Origin: Aplectana chamaeleonis
Taxonomy: Eukaryota; Nematoda; Chromadorea; Rhabditida; Cosmocercidae
Direction: 5' to 3'
NCBI GenBank assembly: GCA_029168955.1
Contig: JAPDOI010000009.1
Location: 3,439,001 to 3,503,000, forward strand
Length of the DNA: 64,000 bases
In this document: piece after piece, positions 24,801-39,800 of the stretch
How positions within the stretch are numbered: the stretch's first letter is position 1
Layout: every line of letters starts with the position of its first letter
Made by a program: the position numbers and the translations under genes
The notes under the pieces: generated by a model
The model's input: the letters and a program-made list of their open reading frames with translations, nothing else
What the model was told of the DNA's origin: nothing
Databases searched by the model: none

Positions 24801-27800
24801 CACGGGGCGGGGGCAAGCGCCGGTGCCCGGAGGGTCGCCCCCCTGAAGAGCTGCGCTAGCCCCCTCCAGTGTATGAGCAGCTGATTCCTAGCCGTGAAAA
24901 GGCTCTTCCGGAAAGGGCCTTTGCGTCGGCTGCTTGACGCGCACGCCGAACACGTGGACGGACAGTCTCAATCGAACAGACCTTACCTATGGTAAAAATC
25001 GACAGTCGTCTTAACGTCCAATTTGTCCACCTCAAAAAAAAACCACTTACAAGGCATGTGACGCATACTCTAACAAATCAGACATAACCTCTTGGTGTGT
25101 ACTAAACATATTTAACCCACATTGCTGTGTAGCGACTAAAATTTGGCCTTGCTTCGATTCAGAACAGGAGAAATTCTGCGTGCGATTTGCTACCCGAAAA
25201 GGAGACTCAGATGCCGCTCGAGGACATCATCGCCAGTACCTGTCGCTGCCGCGACGTTCGGTACTCAAAGGTGCCTGCACAGTGCTTTATCCATTGCTAC
25301 CTGGCACTGGTGTAGAGAAACTGCTGCGACGTCGCACCGTTGCTATGCGGTGCTTGTCACGTTGTGATAGGTTCTCTAGACCAATGACAGTCGGTTTTTG
25401 TTGGTTTATGTTTATCCATTTGTTGAGGAGATGGGCGTGGCCAAGAGGAACATTCTGGTCACGCCCCTCTCGGGAACCTGCGGAATGCTTCAGTCTCAAA
25501 TATTATTGATTTTTTCGTCGCTAGGTCGCTTGTCGGTATTACGTTGTTTAGAACAGTTTCTGGTCATCTTTCAATTTTCTCCTACATATGTGTTCTGTCT
25601 ACCCCCAACCTATGTACGTACCTCTCGAATGGCTCAATAGATTGTTTTCGGCGATTAGGGCTGCCTGTCGTTAGCCCCGATTCTAGAGTCTGTTTTTACA
25701 TACATATTTGCCCTTTCCGCTCCATGTTAAGGCGCAGGTTCAGACTTTTTGGCTTCTAGAAGCGTCTGAAGTATGTTTTACCTGTTTTGCCTATTTCTGC
25801 TCTTTCCTCGATATCCTTTCTTTCATGAGTGTATATTTGGTTTAGATATTTTCCGAAACTTGTTCGAAAGTTTTCGCGCAGCAAAAAAGTAGTTTTCAGG
25901 GTTTAAAGGCAGCATACACGCTCGTAAACGTAGTTGAGATAACTACGGAATTAGAATGGTATGGCACCGAACACAACGCTCACGCATTTCAAAGCTTCAA
26001 AAACGAGCCACAATGACGCTACAGAAGTGGGAAGTTGGCCCCGCCCCTGTATCTGCCCGCCCCCTGTATTTGTCGTCTCCTCCAAAACAGGGGTGCTGGG
26101 CCATTTACAACGTCATCGATGTGTGTGGTTTACTTATTGTACCTATTCCACCGCCTACAAACGTCGCCGACGGTGGGAATGGCCCAGCAGCCCCGTTTTG
26201 GGGGAGGACGTAAATACAGGGGGCGGGCAGATACAGGGGCGGGCCAACTTCCCACTTCTGTAGCGTCATTGTGACTCGTTTTTGAAGCTTCAAAATGCGT
26301 GAGCGTTGTGTTCGGTGCCATACCATTCTAATTCCGTAGTTATCTCAATTACGTTTTTAAGCGTGTATGCTGCCTTTAAGCATAACATTACATGGCATAA
26401 CATGACATAACATGACATAACGTGGCATAACATGATTTAACATGACATAACATTGCTTAACGTGACACAACATGGTACAATATGACACAGCATGACATAA
26501 CATAACATGATATAACGTGAACTGACATAACATGACAGTACATGACATTATGACACAGCATAACATGACCGGGCATAACATTACACAGCGCAACATGACA
26601 TAACATGAGATGACATACATACATGTCATAACATGCCATAACATGACACAATATGACATAACATGATATAACATAACGTGACATAAAGTAACATGACAAA
26701 ACATGAAATGACGTGACATGCCATAATATGACATAACATGACATAATATAACATGAAATGACATGACACATTTCAGCGTAATAGAACACAAAATAATATG
26801 ATATAACATAACATTACATAACTTAGCATTTCATAACATGAAATAACATGAACTGACAAAACATGTCATAAAATGACAATGCATGACACATTATGACACG
26901 GCATAACATGACCTGGCATAACATGACACTGCACAACATAACATAACATGAGATGACATAAAATGACATAACATGACACAACATGGCACAACATGCCACA
27001 ACATGGTATAACATGACACAACATGACATAACATAACGTGACATAACGTAACATGACAAAACAAGAAATGACGTGGCATGACGTGACATGCCATAATATG
27101 ACGTAACATGACATAACATAAAAAGAAATGGCATGACTTATAACATGACAAAAACGGCATAACATGACATATTTTAGCCTAATAGAACACAGCATAACAT
27201 GATATAGCATTACATAACATGAAATAGCATGAACTGACAAAACAAGACATAACATGACAATACATGACATATTATGACACGGCATAACATGACCTGTCGT
27301 AACATGACACATCACAACATAACATAACATAAGATGACATAACATGACACAACATGACACAACATGGTATAACATGACACAATGACACAGCATCACATAA
27401 CATAACCAGACATAACATGACACTGCGTGAAATAACATGACATAACAAGACATAACATGAAATAGATCACACAATATAATATATCGCTGCATAATATGAC
27501 ATCGCGTAACATAACGTAACATAACATAACATGGTATGACATAATATTATAAGATTATGTCGCATCCACATATGTGTAGTCGGCATGAATCCTAGTGATA
27601 CTTTGCGTTCCCATTGAGGGTTGGCGCAAGCTCGGTGCACATATGTTGTAGTATATGGCACCGAGTTCGCGCCAACCTTCACTAGGATCCATGCCGACAG
27701 TAACTGGTTCGACGTCTATATGGCCCTGTAGGGGCCCTGTAAGGGCAAGGACGCTCGATCAACCCGGTTGACGCCCATTAGCCCATCTTTACCCTAGCAG

Positions 27801-30800
27801 AAAATTCCCGGAAAATTTCCTGATAATAATCTGCATTTTTATAGGGTTTTTGTCTTTTTTCCTTTGAAATAAAACTGTTTTTTTTTCGGGATTGTGTTTT
27901 TCCCTTTTGTAGTGGGTAATGTTTGGTTGATTCAAGCTCTGTTTCTCCATATATTCGTAAAATGTAAACATTTCCAGAAGCCGACTACAACGAATCGAGT
28001 CTTCACCTACGGAGTAGAAGTCAGAGTCCGAATCATATGCTTCTGGATCAGCAGAACGCCAACAAGCCGCCAACGAGTTCAGCCAGCCGCGACTTGACGC
28101 GCGAGCTGCAGCGTCGAAGGGTGAGTTTTTCCTTCAACTTGTGATGCGTGCGTACCGCGTCGCGTCAATCTCTGACAACATTGCGGCGCGACGCGCGCGC
28201 GCGGCCATCATGAGCTGCAATGCGCGTTTTTATCGATTTTTTTGGTGCAAAATTCGAAGGCTCTTCTGCAGGACTCGGATGTGTCCTACACGGCAGCATC
28301 TAGCAGAATGACCCCGGCAACATCTCGGTCGAACCTGCGGAATGTCGGTGTGGATGGCGACACACGAAAAAGCACGGAGACGTTGAATCGAATCGCGGCG
28401 ATGAGGAGCAAGTGAGTATGAACGGGTTTTTTGTGCATTCGAACCTTCAGAGTTTGTTACTTGTCAGGCTACACCAGTCGAGCGAGAATCTCCGAAAATC
28501 GTCCGATAACCTTCGTTTGACGTCAGCTGGGGATGGCGTGAATGAGAATGTGGGACCGGTTCGAACGCGTAGCATCAGCAACCTGAGAGGAGGCAATTCT
28601 CTGGAAGCCTACGGGACATTTGACACGGATCAGTTTGATAGGTTGGTTGCTTCTCAGGCGATTCTCGGCCCCGAGCCGCACGGAACAGGAATTGGAGCCG
28701 CCTGACAGTTCGGCTCGTTCCCCGATCTCCGGACCACTACTGTTGCTGCTCGGGCCAACTGGAGGAGCTCGGACAGCAACAGGAGCCGACCAGCAGATTG
28801 GGAGGACGAGCCGAACTTTCAGGCGGCTCAGGGCTGAGAATTGTCGGAGTCAGTTCTGTCGGATACAATGTTCGCCATGAGAGTCCGTCACCCCATTGAA
28901 TCCGCAGATGAGTCAGGGATAAATGGATGAATGTTCAGCCACTCACCACTGATGCAGTCACGGCTGCTGGCCAGAAGTGTTGGCAATGTGTCGTCAGCTG
29001 GAGGAGCTGAAAGTGGTGGAGGTGAATTTTCGACCGCGTCCAGACTGGAGAACACCATCGACATGTTGAAGAAGGCCAGGTCAGTGGAATACTATCTTGA
29101 TTTGATAATGTTTTGTGATTGGGATGAAAATCGTGTTTTCACCGTTAAGAAAATGGATCATAACAAGGTCTAGCGCTCATGCCCCTATCATTCCGGCGGC
29201 TGATATGGGCACATTGTCTAACGAGGGGAAACGTTTCCAGGCACCCGCCACAGTTGGTCGAAAAAATCGTCTAAGTCCGTCTGGCTCCAGTCTCCCAACC
29301 GGTCGATAGTTATTGACAGTCTATGACTCCGGGGCACATACGGACGCAGTGGGTGCATTTTCTTCGGCTGGGTTCGCGTGCGAGGGGTCAATATCGAATG
29401 GAAGGGCTGCGGACGGACGCAGACGGACTCACAAGGGAAGTATACAAGGCGTAGGTCGGAAAAAAAATGACTAGTATCGTTAGTATCTCTTCTGGCTCAA
29501 TAGTAAAACTGCGCAGTATCCCTCCCCGAGCTGCAGGTTCAAAAAAGCTATGAGCATTTTTTAAGCCTCGCGAAAAGGTAAGGGATTTTTTAGGCATTTT
29601 TCTGGAGTTTCAAAAAATTTTTTCGGATTTAGCTCAAAAGTTGTATGTAGGGGTTATCTAGGGTGGTGAACACGAATCTGGAGTCCATTTGTCGAAATTT
29701 TGAGATTTACTGTAGGTTACGGTAGGTAACATGTCATTTAGGGGCCAAAAGCCGTCTTAGTATTTTGAAAATCGGCAAACGGACGTTAAATTCGTATTCT
29801 CCACCCCGAATAACCCCAGTATACGGATTTTGAGTAAAACCTGAGATTTTGACCGAACTACCGTATAACCACCGTAATCTACTGTGATCTGTAAAAAATC
29901 GTTAGACGGACTGCAGATTCGTGTTAGGCACTCCAAATAACCCTCAGAGAATGACTTTGAGACATACCTGTCGTAGAAAACCGGAAATCTCGAGAGCGGC
30001 GTTTTTCCCTCGAAATTTTCCCCGGTTGGGAAGCTTCAAACGAAATTAGTCGAAAACTAATTAATCGACCAATAAATTACAGATTCGTTATCAACGCCCC
30101 CAAAATCCTCCCTGGGAGAATTTTAAGTCAAATCTGGAACATTTTTTTAAAACGCTTCCAGAGCCGTCTACAAGGTAGAAATAAACGCCCAACCGAAAAT
30201 CCGGACAAGTCCAAAACGCTCTCAGTCTGGACAAGGTATGGAAAATGTGCCTTCACCCAAACTTTGCCCAGGGGATAGTTTTGGGCGCTGAACACATTTA
30301 TGAGGTCCGTTTCCGGATTTTCCGAAGACTAATGCGCTTTTTGGAAGGTACAAAAAACACAAAAAATGACCTTTTCAAGCTTGTAACTTTTTCAAACCTG
30401 CAGCTCGGGGCGGGATACTGCGCATTTTTACTATTGAGCCACAAGAGATACCAACGATACTAGTCGTTTTAGTAGATCCGACCTACGCTTTGTATACCTG
30501 CCTTGTCAGCAGGTTCAATTCTGCACCTCATTTCCACTCGTCTGGTACGTATCGACTGGGTGGTGCTTGACCGATCGGCCAGCTCGAGGAGCAGGGGGGG
30601 GCCTATCGAGGAGCAGGCTTCAAACACGCCGACCGCCTCGGGAGGACGATAGGAGTGCGTGCTGCTGCGAGGGAGAAAATGGTGCGGCAGAAGGTTTTCC
30701 CTGTCAGTGCGTGCTGCTGCTCAATAGCCTCTCACTTCGACTAGGTATCCGATTAGAAAGCATATTGTGGCCGGAAACCCTGCAGTGTCTGATACCCCCG

Positions 30801-33800
30801 TCATAGTTGGATTATAGTCCGCAGTCCCATCCGTTCGGTATGCGAGTAAAGCCAACAAAAAGAGGTTAAAAGTTTGTCCTTCAATAAAACCTCCTAGATC
30901 GTCCGTAGTCCCTCATATTCCCACCCCGTCCATATGCAAGTAAAACACGCGATTTTCTGAGATTGAACTACTCGGAAATTCGCCGCCCTCAGTGCGTGTC
31001 AAAGATGCATTTAACTCGAGTGACCACACCCATCCAAATGCTCCACAGCAGGAGCACGTGCTCCAAACAGCAGCACGTGCTGCGAATTTTTATCAGAGGA
31101 ACATGTGCTGCAAAATTAACTTGCCGGAAGGCCGTAGCAGCACACCGGTAAGCGAAGCGGCCAGCTCGTGGAGCACCATCTGGGCCGCCAGCGGTTGGAC
31201 GAGGATTCCTACGGCTGGGCGGGCCAGGTACTGCAAACTTGGGTAATTGAATCGGCAACGCTGCTGACATCCTAGCCACGCTTCAAGAGTGCGCAGTATG
31301 ACTTCCTTTTTTTGGAAAATTGTTCTGTCATTGAGTTCAATGTGTAACATGCACGCACTGAACGTCTTATTTGTTGGGACACGTGCTGCAGTTTTAAACA
31401 CGATAGGAGCACGTGCTACACTTGCAGCACGTTCGGTGGCTGTGCTCATAACCGCCTTGTCTGCGAGTTGAATCATATTCGACAATCATTGAATGCGACG
31501 ATAGGCTGAGTAAGCAGGCGTGATTAACCTTTGGAATATTTTTTTTATAAAAGTAGATCAACAAGCTCCGATGAAAATAGAGTAAAGAAATAATTGATAA
31601 ATTTTTGACAAAGAGCGAAAAAAATTAAGAAAAATGTTAAATCTCCTGGTAAAGTCTCAGTATTTTTTTCTCCTTTTTCAAATAAACAACATCATTTGTT
31701 CTCATATCGGAAATCGTTTCAGTAATCCTGATCTGACTCAGTGCTCCATCTATGAGGATCCAGGCAGTCCATGTGGTGAGAAGATGCGAAGGCGAGGAGC
31801 TGTGCAGAAGAAGGTCAACTTGTTCACTAAAATTTTTTAACCCAGACGATCATGCTATCGATTTCGAATCAAGGAAGTCAGTCTAGGGGATGTGAATTTT
31901 TATGAAGTCCACCTTTCAGGTTGAACGCTATCATCCTCGACATCGGACTGCCCGAAACCAGACGAGTGAGGAGAGTGATAGCAATGGGAGTGACGCGAGT
32001 CCGCTGAATCAGAGCGTTAATCGACGAATTCTGTCAGGTGCCACTAACAGGTATGGGTGGTCTCACTGATTTTTTTTCGAAAAAAAAAGAAAAAATGGTT
32101 CATATTTCTGTAATAAATTGTTTTTGTCTGTCGTTTTTGTCGACAACACTATAGCAACACATGTTGCAGCCGCGAATCGTTCACTTCCTCTGTTCAGATC
32201 AGTCTCTGCGATGGAGACAGCTGGTCGACTAGGTGGTGGAGGTGGTCTGACGCCTCGACGAATGTTTGACACCCAACGGTATGCTGCTCCAACGTCGGTT
32301 ACAACCGTTTCTCCTAGGAGGACGCCCAACTATTTGGCACAGAAGATGGCCGGGTTGGTTGGATTTTTGATGGGCCCAATTCAGACCTTTACGTTTTCTA
32401 GGTCATTTGAGAAAAAAATATGCGGTAGATGGTCTAATTCTTTAAAAAAAAACGTGAAAATCGTTCGAAAATCTAAAAAAAACACAACTGTTAACATAAG
32501 TACACAAAGTCGTCTTCCGGCAGCCCTGTTACGGTGTTTTGTGCAGTTTTGGGACAGTGTATTTTTCTGTCGTAGATGTGGTTTCATGTGTAAAGTATGT
32601 CCAAATGAGACTGCGCGCCTACGCGGTCGGCGTGCGTGTCGCGCGGCCGTCTCGAATGTATTTATTCGGGCGAGACTTCCTGCGGTCTTGAACAGCTGAC
32701 TTGGATATTATTCAATGTTCCACTAATAATCCTGCTAATCGATTCGAAGTTCCGGAAATCGCTCATGTCACGGTCACTCAGCACGCACGCGGACCGTGCG
32801 AGCGGGCAGTCTCATTCGGTCAGACTTTATGGATGTGATATCCGGGCGAATTTGGGAATTGAGGGGAATAATATGGTAGGTATACGGTGGTCTTTTCAGT
32901 GATGCAGATTTTTTTGAAGAGGTTTTTGGACAAGAAGAGGAGTTTTCCCTATCTTAGGGTCGGCTTCTGTGTCCGTCCGGGCTACTGCTGTTGCTGTCCG
33001 GGCTCTTCCCAATCGTCGGAACAGCAACAGCAGTGGCTCGAAGATTTTGAAGTCAAATAGTCAGGCTGCTCCGATTCCTGTTCGGTGCGGCTCGGGGCCG
33101 AGAATCGCCTGAGCTGGTCATGAATCTAGATTGTCTGAACTTTTGGCCCATTTTGAAGACTACTGTATACATACAGTAGTTTGCCAAAAAAACAGTAACC
33201 TATAGTATACTCCTACGGTCGGCAATTTTTATTCTTACCCTTAATTAGTTCTTTCCCCAGAATGGTGCGCTCTAGCCAAATCTGACACAAAGATACAGGT
33301 ACTGTATGCCTACCGTAATCTTACTGAATACCGTAGCCCACTGTAGTTTTACTATAGTTCGTAAACTGATGCAGGAATCGTAGTCTTCTCTGGCAAAACC
33401 TGCCGCGACGGTGCCGGGACAGTATCGTGGCCCTCGACTGTGCCGCGATAGCCCCGCGATAGTGCCGCGGGGAATCCGCGATTTTCGCTGCGTCAAGACC
33501 ATTATTTCTTGCAATGTCGTGAGCCTCGACGACGCCGCGGCATTGCCGCGATAGTACCCGGACGGTTCCGCGCTGCGGCACTATCCCGGCACTGTCGCGG
33601 CGATTCTCCAAATAAGGCAAAGGGTGACTTTTTGGTAGAATTTGATAGAACGACCGGCTACTGTATATCTACCGTAGTCGTAGAGATTTTCTGGATTTTC
33701 ACAATTAATTTTTTTGTGCAGCTGTTTTTAAAACGCCTTCAATCATTCAGGTGGAGAAATTGTGAAGAACACTCGAAACTGTTGAAACAGAGGTTAATTG

Positions 33801-36800
33801 ATACTCAAGTAGTAACTATAACCCTCAGGTATTTGTAGTAAATACAATAAAATGTTTTGAAATTCTGAGAGTTATTTTGTATTGAATAATTTCATTGCTT
33901 ATTTATTCAGATGTTATTGAAATAATGCACTAAAGGCAGTAGTTTGTCCATTCAAAGGACGTATTTGACTGCACTCTTTCCCCCCCTGAGAAAAATGGAT
34001 ACTTCTGTACCACCCAGTCCTCCCCATTTGTTGAATGATTTCCCGACGGTAAATAGATGACATTTGTCCATGCTAACAGCCGCTATCAGTGCTCAGTTCG
34101 GGGTTATCGTTGAAGATGACGGCTGGGGTAAGAACGAGTTTTTCTATTTCTTTAGCAGTAATCGCTGTGCTGTGATAAGAATCGATCACTTAACGCCCTG
34201 TGCTGCCCTTGAAAAGAAGAAATGAAATTTTCTGCAAGATTTTGAGCCTATTTTTGAGTGTTTTGCCAGATGAGTCTAGAATTTTCCGAAAATTCCACGA
34301 ATTTTCCTTTCTTGTCTTTGCAATTTTCCGTATTTTTCATTGTTTTCGTTTTCTGGCCGCTAGTCCGTTTTTACGTACCAATTTCCGGCTTACCTTACGG
34401 GGTAAAGTTTTCGGTTTCCGACTATGTTCTACGTTTCCGGGCAGAAACTTTTTGCGCACATTTCTACTTTGAATTCGTCCTTAGGGCTCCCAGATATCGC
34501 TAACTAGAACTTGTTTTACTTACACCCCGATGTTTTAGAAAACTAAGTTCTGAACGTTGTAGTTCTAGTCCTGCGTATCAATAATCCATGTTCAAAATTT
34601 CCTAAAAGTCTCAGAGATTTACAGAAGTGGCCATTTTCATAGCATTCTGAGGAGAAAAAGGGTACCCGCATGGCAACTTTTAGGGTGTTTAAAGGCACAG
34701 TACACCCTCAGAAATTAATTTTGTGATTTTCGTTTATTTGTGTAGTAGACCCCTCCTGTATAACACGTGCCAAGTGCCGGATCTCAATTCCTGCAAATAA
34801 GCGAGATATAAGCGACCACCACAGGCCCGACCCGCTTCCTGGTTTTTGACCTCGATATCAGGGTGAATTTCGACCGTGTCGCGTTCTTCAATCCATTTCC
34901 GGACTATCTCCTTATCCTGGCTCGCTCTCGCGTAACGATTGCGAATGAAGATAAATACAGGCACGAGACAACTCGTCCACCAAATTTTCACCCTCAAAAT
35001 GTAAGCATATTTAAGGAGCCGTAACTCTATTCATAGGGGGTCTTGGGCGAATTCAAAGATACCACTGTGATCAGCATGTCACCCTCTTCAAGATAAGCAT
35101 GAAAGCTAAAAATAATTTTTTGGGTGTCCCGTGCCTTTAAAGAAAGAAATTCGGATTCACCTCCAAACGTTTTTCTTGGGGATCTTTTGGGTGCAGAGGC
35201 CGGATTCGTCAATCATTTTACCCGGGTATAAGTGCGAGTGAGGGGTATAATCTTCCGCATTCCCTATGAAATCGCGGATGATTATACCCTACAGCGCCCT
35301 TATACCCGGGGTATAATCGTTGGAGAATCCGGTCTCCAATTTGAGGCTTATTTGTCGATTTTTTTTCTGGAATCCGGCTGATGAGGTTCAAAGCTTCTCA
35401 GTGGGGGAATTCTGCCGGTCAAAAGCGACCTCTGACGGTTTCCTGAATGCTAGGATGAAATTTCTCCATAGGGGTTATGTGGGCTGTCTGGCACAGATCT
35501 GTGATCTGTTTATCGATTTTCCTCGGATTACGGTATGTAACTTTGAGTATACGGTAGTTTGGGCAAAGTCTCAAAGTTGGTTCAAAATTTCTCTGGGGGT
35601 GTTATTTGTGTCGCCAAACCCGAATTTGAGGTTCATTTTTTTAATTTCGAAATATTAAGGAAGGTAAAGCTACTTAAAAGGCCAGATTTGCCTTCAGCGC
35701 CCTAAGTGATTCTCAGCTGAAAGTTTTGAGCTGAATCCGAAAAATAGCGGAACACCCAAAAACTCCCCATGGGTACCCTGATATTTTCGCCAAGCAGTGA
35801 AAATGCTTATTTTTGTGAAATACGCTAATGCATTTAGAGAATTTCGAACACGCATTATTTGTGTGCTGTTACAAATATACAACAATAAAAATATGGTTTT
35901 TCAAATCGTCGTTGTACGGGTGAAACGGTCCTTAGTATGGGGTTTCCTCGATATTATCTTGATTTTTTTTAGAACTCCCGAGTCGATTCCTCCCAAAATG
36001 TTTTGTGAATCTTTCTGCAATCCTGAGATATGTTCTGTTTATCTTGAAATGCACAAAACACGGTCCGCCAATAGTCCTCTAATTGGCCCGCTACTACCGT
36101 AGTGTACGTCCACGACGGGTTCTCGGCAGACCCGGGTGGCAGGGTGGGTGGCCGAGTGACGGCATTGACGAATCGATTGCTCTGCACACCGGGTGCACCC
36201 CCGGGTCTGCCGAGAACGCGTCGTGGGCGCACACTACGGTACTAGCGGGCCAATTAGAGGACTATTGGCGGACCGTGTTTTGTGCAATTCAAGATAAACA
36301 GAGTATACTTTAAATTTCGTTTTTTACTCCGATATTTTCCCAGCAGCGTTCACCACCATTCCGCTGCTATTCTGAGAGTTTGGCCGAGAAATAGCTCACC
36401 ATCCTTCGGATCGGCTCCTGTTGGGCTATTTCCCGGCTATTTCTCAGCTTTTCACCAAACGGACAAGAAGTAGCCGAGAATTAGCCGAGATATAACCAAG
36501 AATTAACGTAAATTAACCAAAAGTAACCAAGTGGCCCATACTGGGTCTCCAGCGGTTTGGCAGAGCCTCCATGGGCTGAACTAGGTCCAAGTACCTCAAG
36601 CTCAGATGACCGAACTGATGGAGGTGTTCACATCTGAATCATTCGTCTGGAACGCGCCGTATACCTTCCTGGAGAGCATTATTTCTCGGCTATTTCTCGG
36701 TCAAAACTCTCCGAGTATAGAAGGGGAAAAGGGGGCGAAATTGCTAAAGTGGGCTACTAAATCGGATTTCTACAACAACTCACTTCAAATTGTTCCGTTT

Positions 36801-39800
36801 TGGATTTTTGAAGCTCTGAAATGTTTAACATGTGGTGGCCGTCATCCAATTATTCATGTGAAAATGTGTTGAAAATATCAGAGCATAATTTGTTTCTCAT
36901 TTTGAAATATATTTCCAGAATGATCTCTTTTAGTTGAATAGAATGTGGCACGATGGACATTTTGGTCCTCTCAAAATAGAAAACAGAGCACTTTGAGGCG
37001 AGTTTCGGTCAAAAAAAAACGCCCTAGTCGCCCACTTTGACGATTTCGCCCCTTTTTCCCCTTGTATAGCTGCGGTATTGTATCTGGGTTCAATAGGGCT
37101 CTAAATTCGATAGGATGGTGACTAATGGTGTTTTTCTCCGAGATTATTTTCCAGTTCGCATGCCATGCCATGCGAAACCCTGCCCCTATGCAAATATATT
37201 TTTTCTTTGTAGTGTGATCGGTTTACGAGCCATCGACTGCTCGTGAAAGCGCCCATTGTTGGTTGGAAGGTGGTATTTTCTGTCTAGAACTGTTATAGAC
37301 TGAAATTTCTGTTTGAAAAACGTTTTTTTTTGTTTTAAAATAAAGTTTTACAGTGTCAAAATAATGTAGCTGCAAAATGTAGCAATATATATGCCTTTTT
37401 GAATTTTCTTTATGATTTTGTTATGCTTTTAGTGAAGATATGGTTGGTCCGGATCTAGGCAGCGACGATTCGCCGAGGTCGTCTGTCAACTCCAATGAGT
37501 GGATTGCCCTGCTCGATGGCCCAGCGAATAACAAGCGTGAGTTTTTCCCGAATCCGCGCGAGCGGTCGCGTTGCGGCATGCATAGCCTAATTTTCACAGA
37601 AGAAGAGCCTTTACCCAGGCAGTTAGTTAACTCGTGCCGCGACGCGACCGCTCGCATCGTCCGCTGCTGAAGCGCTGAGCAGAGTTGCATTGCGGCGCGA
37701 CTCGACCCTATGATGGGCTGCCTTATTGATCGATAAGTGTTTCAGAACTATTGCGGCATGTGCAGGAGACTTGCGAGCAGCAGATTATGCAGGCGGATAA
37801 ACTGCTGCAGGCCCGACAACTGGTGGGTTATTGTGTATGATTTTTTTTAGATTTGTGCTCTGAAGTGATTTTTCGCAATATCGATTTTTTCTTCAAAAAT
37901 CTACAGAAAGTTGTGTTTGAAATTTTTTTTCGAATTTGAGACTATTGTTGATTCTTCTTTTCTTCGTTATTTTTTAAATTTTTTTTTGTTGCAGGAGAAA
38001 TGTGGCGCACATTGCGCTCACTGCAGTAAAATAACATGTTTATAGTGGAACACTATCAAGGAAAATTTAATTGAAAAAATAGATAAGTTGTGCTTTTACT
38101 CGAACGATCGCAGTTCAACCAGTTAATTACAGTAAATTTACAGTACCCAGTGTGATAATTATAGTAGAACTTAAGCGCTGATTATACTTTTTTCTGAAAA
38201 AAAAATTAATTAATTTGTTTCTCCACGTTTAATCACTGTACATTAATTACAGAGTACATAATGCTCTAATTGCTATAGAATTCTGAGTATAGTGCTTCTC
38301 TGGGCCGAATTCCGGTCCGCAAATGCGTCTCGACACGCTTTGCGGCCGCGCGCTTCCGATTTGGAAGAGTTTCCAGCTACGCGGCCGCCCATCAGTTGAC
38401 TCTAGGTGGGTTTTAGAAACTGGATGCTGAAAAAAATGGGGAAATTGTATGAAAAAAGCCGCATAGAGTCGGCTTTGGCGCCGGAAACTCGACTGATTCG
38501 AGCGCGAGCGGCCGCGAAGCGTGTCGAGACCCAATCGCAGAATTGGATTTGGCCCAGAGGAGCACAGTACAATTAGTATTCTTCTTCGAGGCGAGATTTT
38601 GCTCTTTAACAATTGATTGTTATACAGTCTGTTAGCTACAGTGGACCGACAGAGCACAGTGCGCTAATTAAGGGAGGTTTATAGTTCGCCTATCGCGATA
38701 ATTATACAAATCCCAATTACGCCAATACAAACCGGGGCATTTTTTGGAACAAAAGAGCGTTTTCTACGTTTGCATGAATAATTGCAGTGTACTACGCTAA
38801 ATGCCGTAGAATTACTGTGCACAGTATATTTATTACGGTAGAATTACGGTGAACAGTGCGGTAATTACAGTAAGTTACGATATGCACGTCGCGCGAATTT
38901 CAGCGGAATGACGGTAACGAATTCGTGTTATTTGTTCGAAGGGAAAAGTTCTAAAAGTTTCATTCCTGCATAATCTGCACAGACAATAGGTGCGGACTGA
39001 CCGCTGGCAATCAAGGCATCTACGGGCGGTACGCCGGCAAGTTGCGGGCGGATCGCTGGCCATCGTGACCTCGCCGGGCGGATCGCTGACTCTCGTTGTT
39101 TCCGCGGGCGGATCGCTGCGTTTTGGCGGGCGGATAGCGGCTTCTGGGAAAGTTGATCACGCTAGCGGGCGGATCGCCGGCGCGCTCTAAAGCGGCGATC
39201 CGCTCGCAACCTGCCAGCGATCCGCCCGCAAGGGCTTTGATAGCCAGCGATCCGCCCGCTCAAATTTTACACGGTGAAACTTGTCAATCATTGATGAGAA
39301 TTGAGGGTATAAAAAGGCGTTTCATCTCACCGAACGAACAAATTCCGGTCCACAATTGCGTCTCGATACGCTTTGCAGCCGCTCGTTTCTGAGTCGGAAA
39401 AGTTTCCAGAGCCGAAGCCGCCGATCTATTGACTCTAGGTGGGTCTTAGAGACTGGAAACCAAACAAATTAGGAGAAAACTGTATAAAAAAACCATATCG
39501 AGTCGGCTTCGGAGCTGGAAACTAGCCTGACTCGAGCCCGCGCGGCCGCAGAGCGTGCCGAGACGCAATTGCGGACCGGAATCGGGCCTCACACCACTAT
39601 AACTGGTATAACGACAGTCCAAATAATTGTAAAAATCAAAAATTAGCCAACCTTGGAGAACGGTTACCACCCTTAATGGATCAATAACTTGAGCACAAAA
39701 AAAATTGTTGGAAGGTTCATAGGAATTTTTTATAAGACATTTTCATAAAATTGTTAAATATAATATTCTGAAGACGGATATTCGAAATGGATTGGAATTT

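Noticed and set aside
26357..27522. Minus-strand frames up to 218 aa rich in Cys, His, Val and Met
   Set aside because: They are a direct translation of the ACATAACATG array, open in several frames at once.
28958..29079. Alternative start of exon 6 after GATGCAG
   Set aside because: The phase inherited from exon 5 leads to a stop; the acceptor at 28938 keeps the frame.
34200..34503. 90-aa Phe-rich frame
   Set aside because: Overlaps a second open frame, lacks splice context and coding composition.
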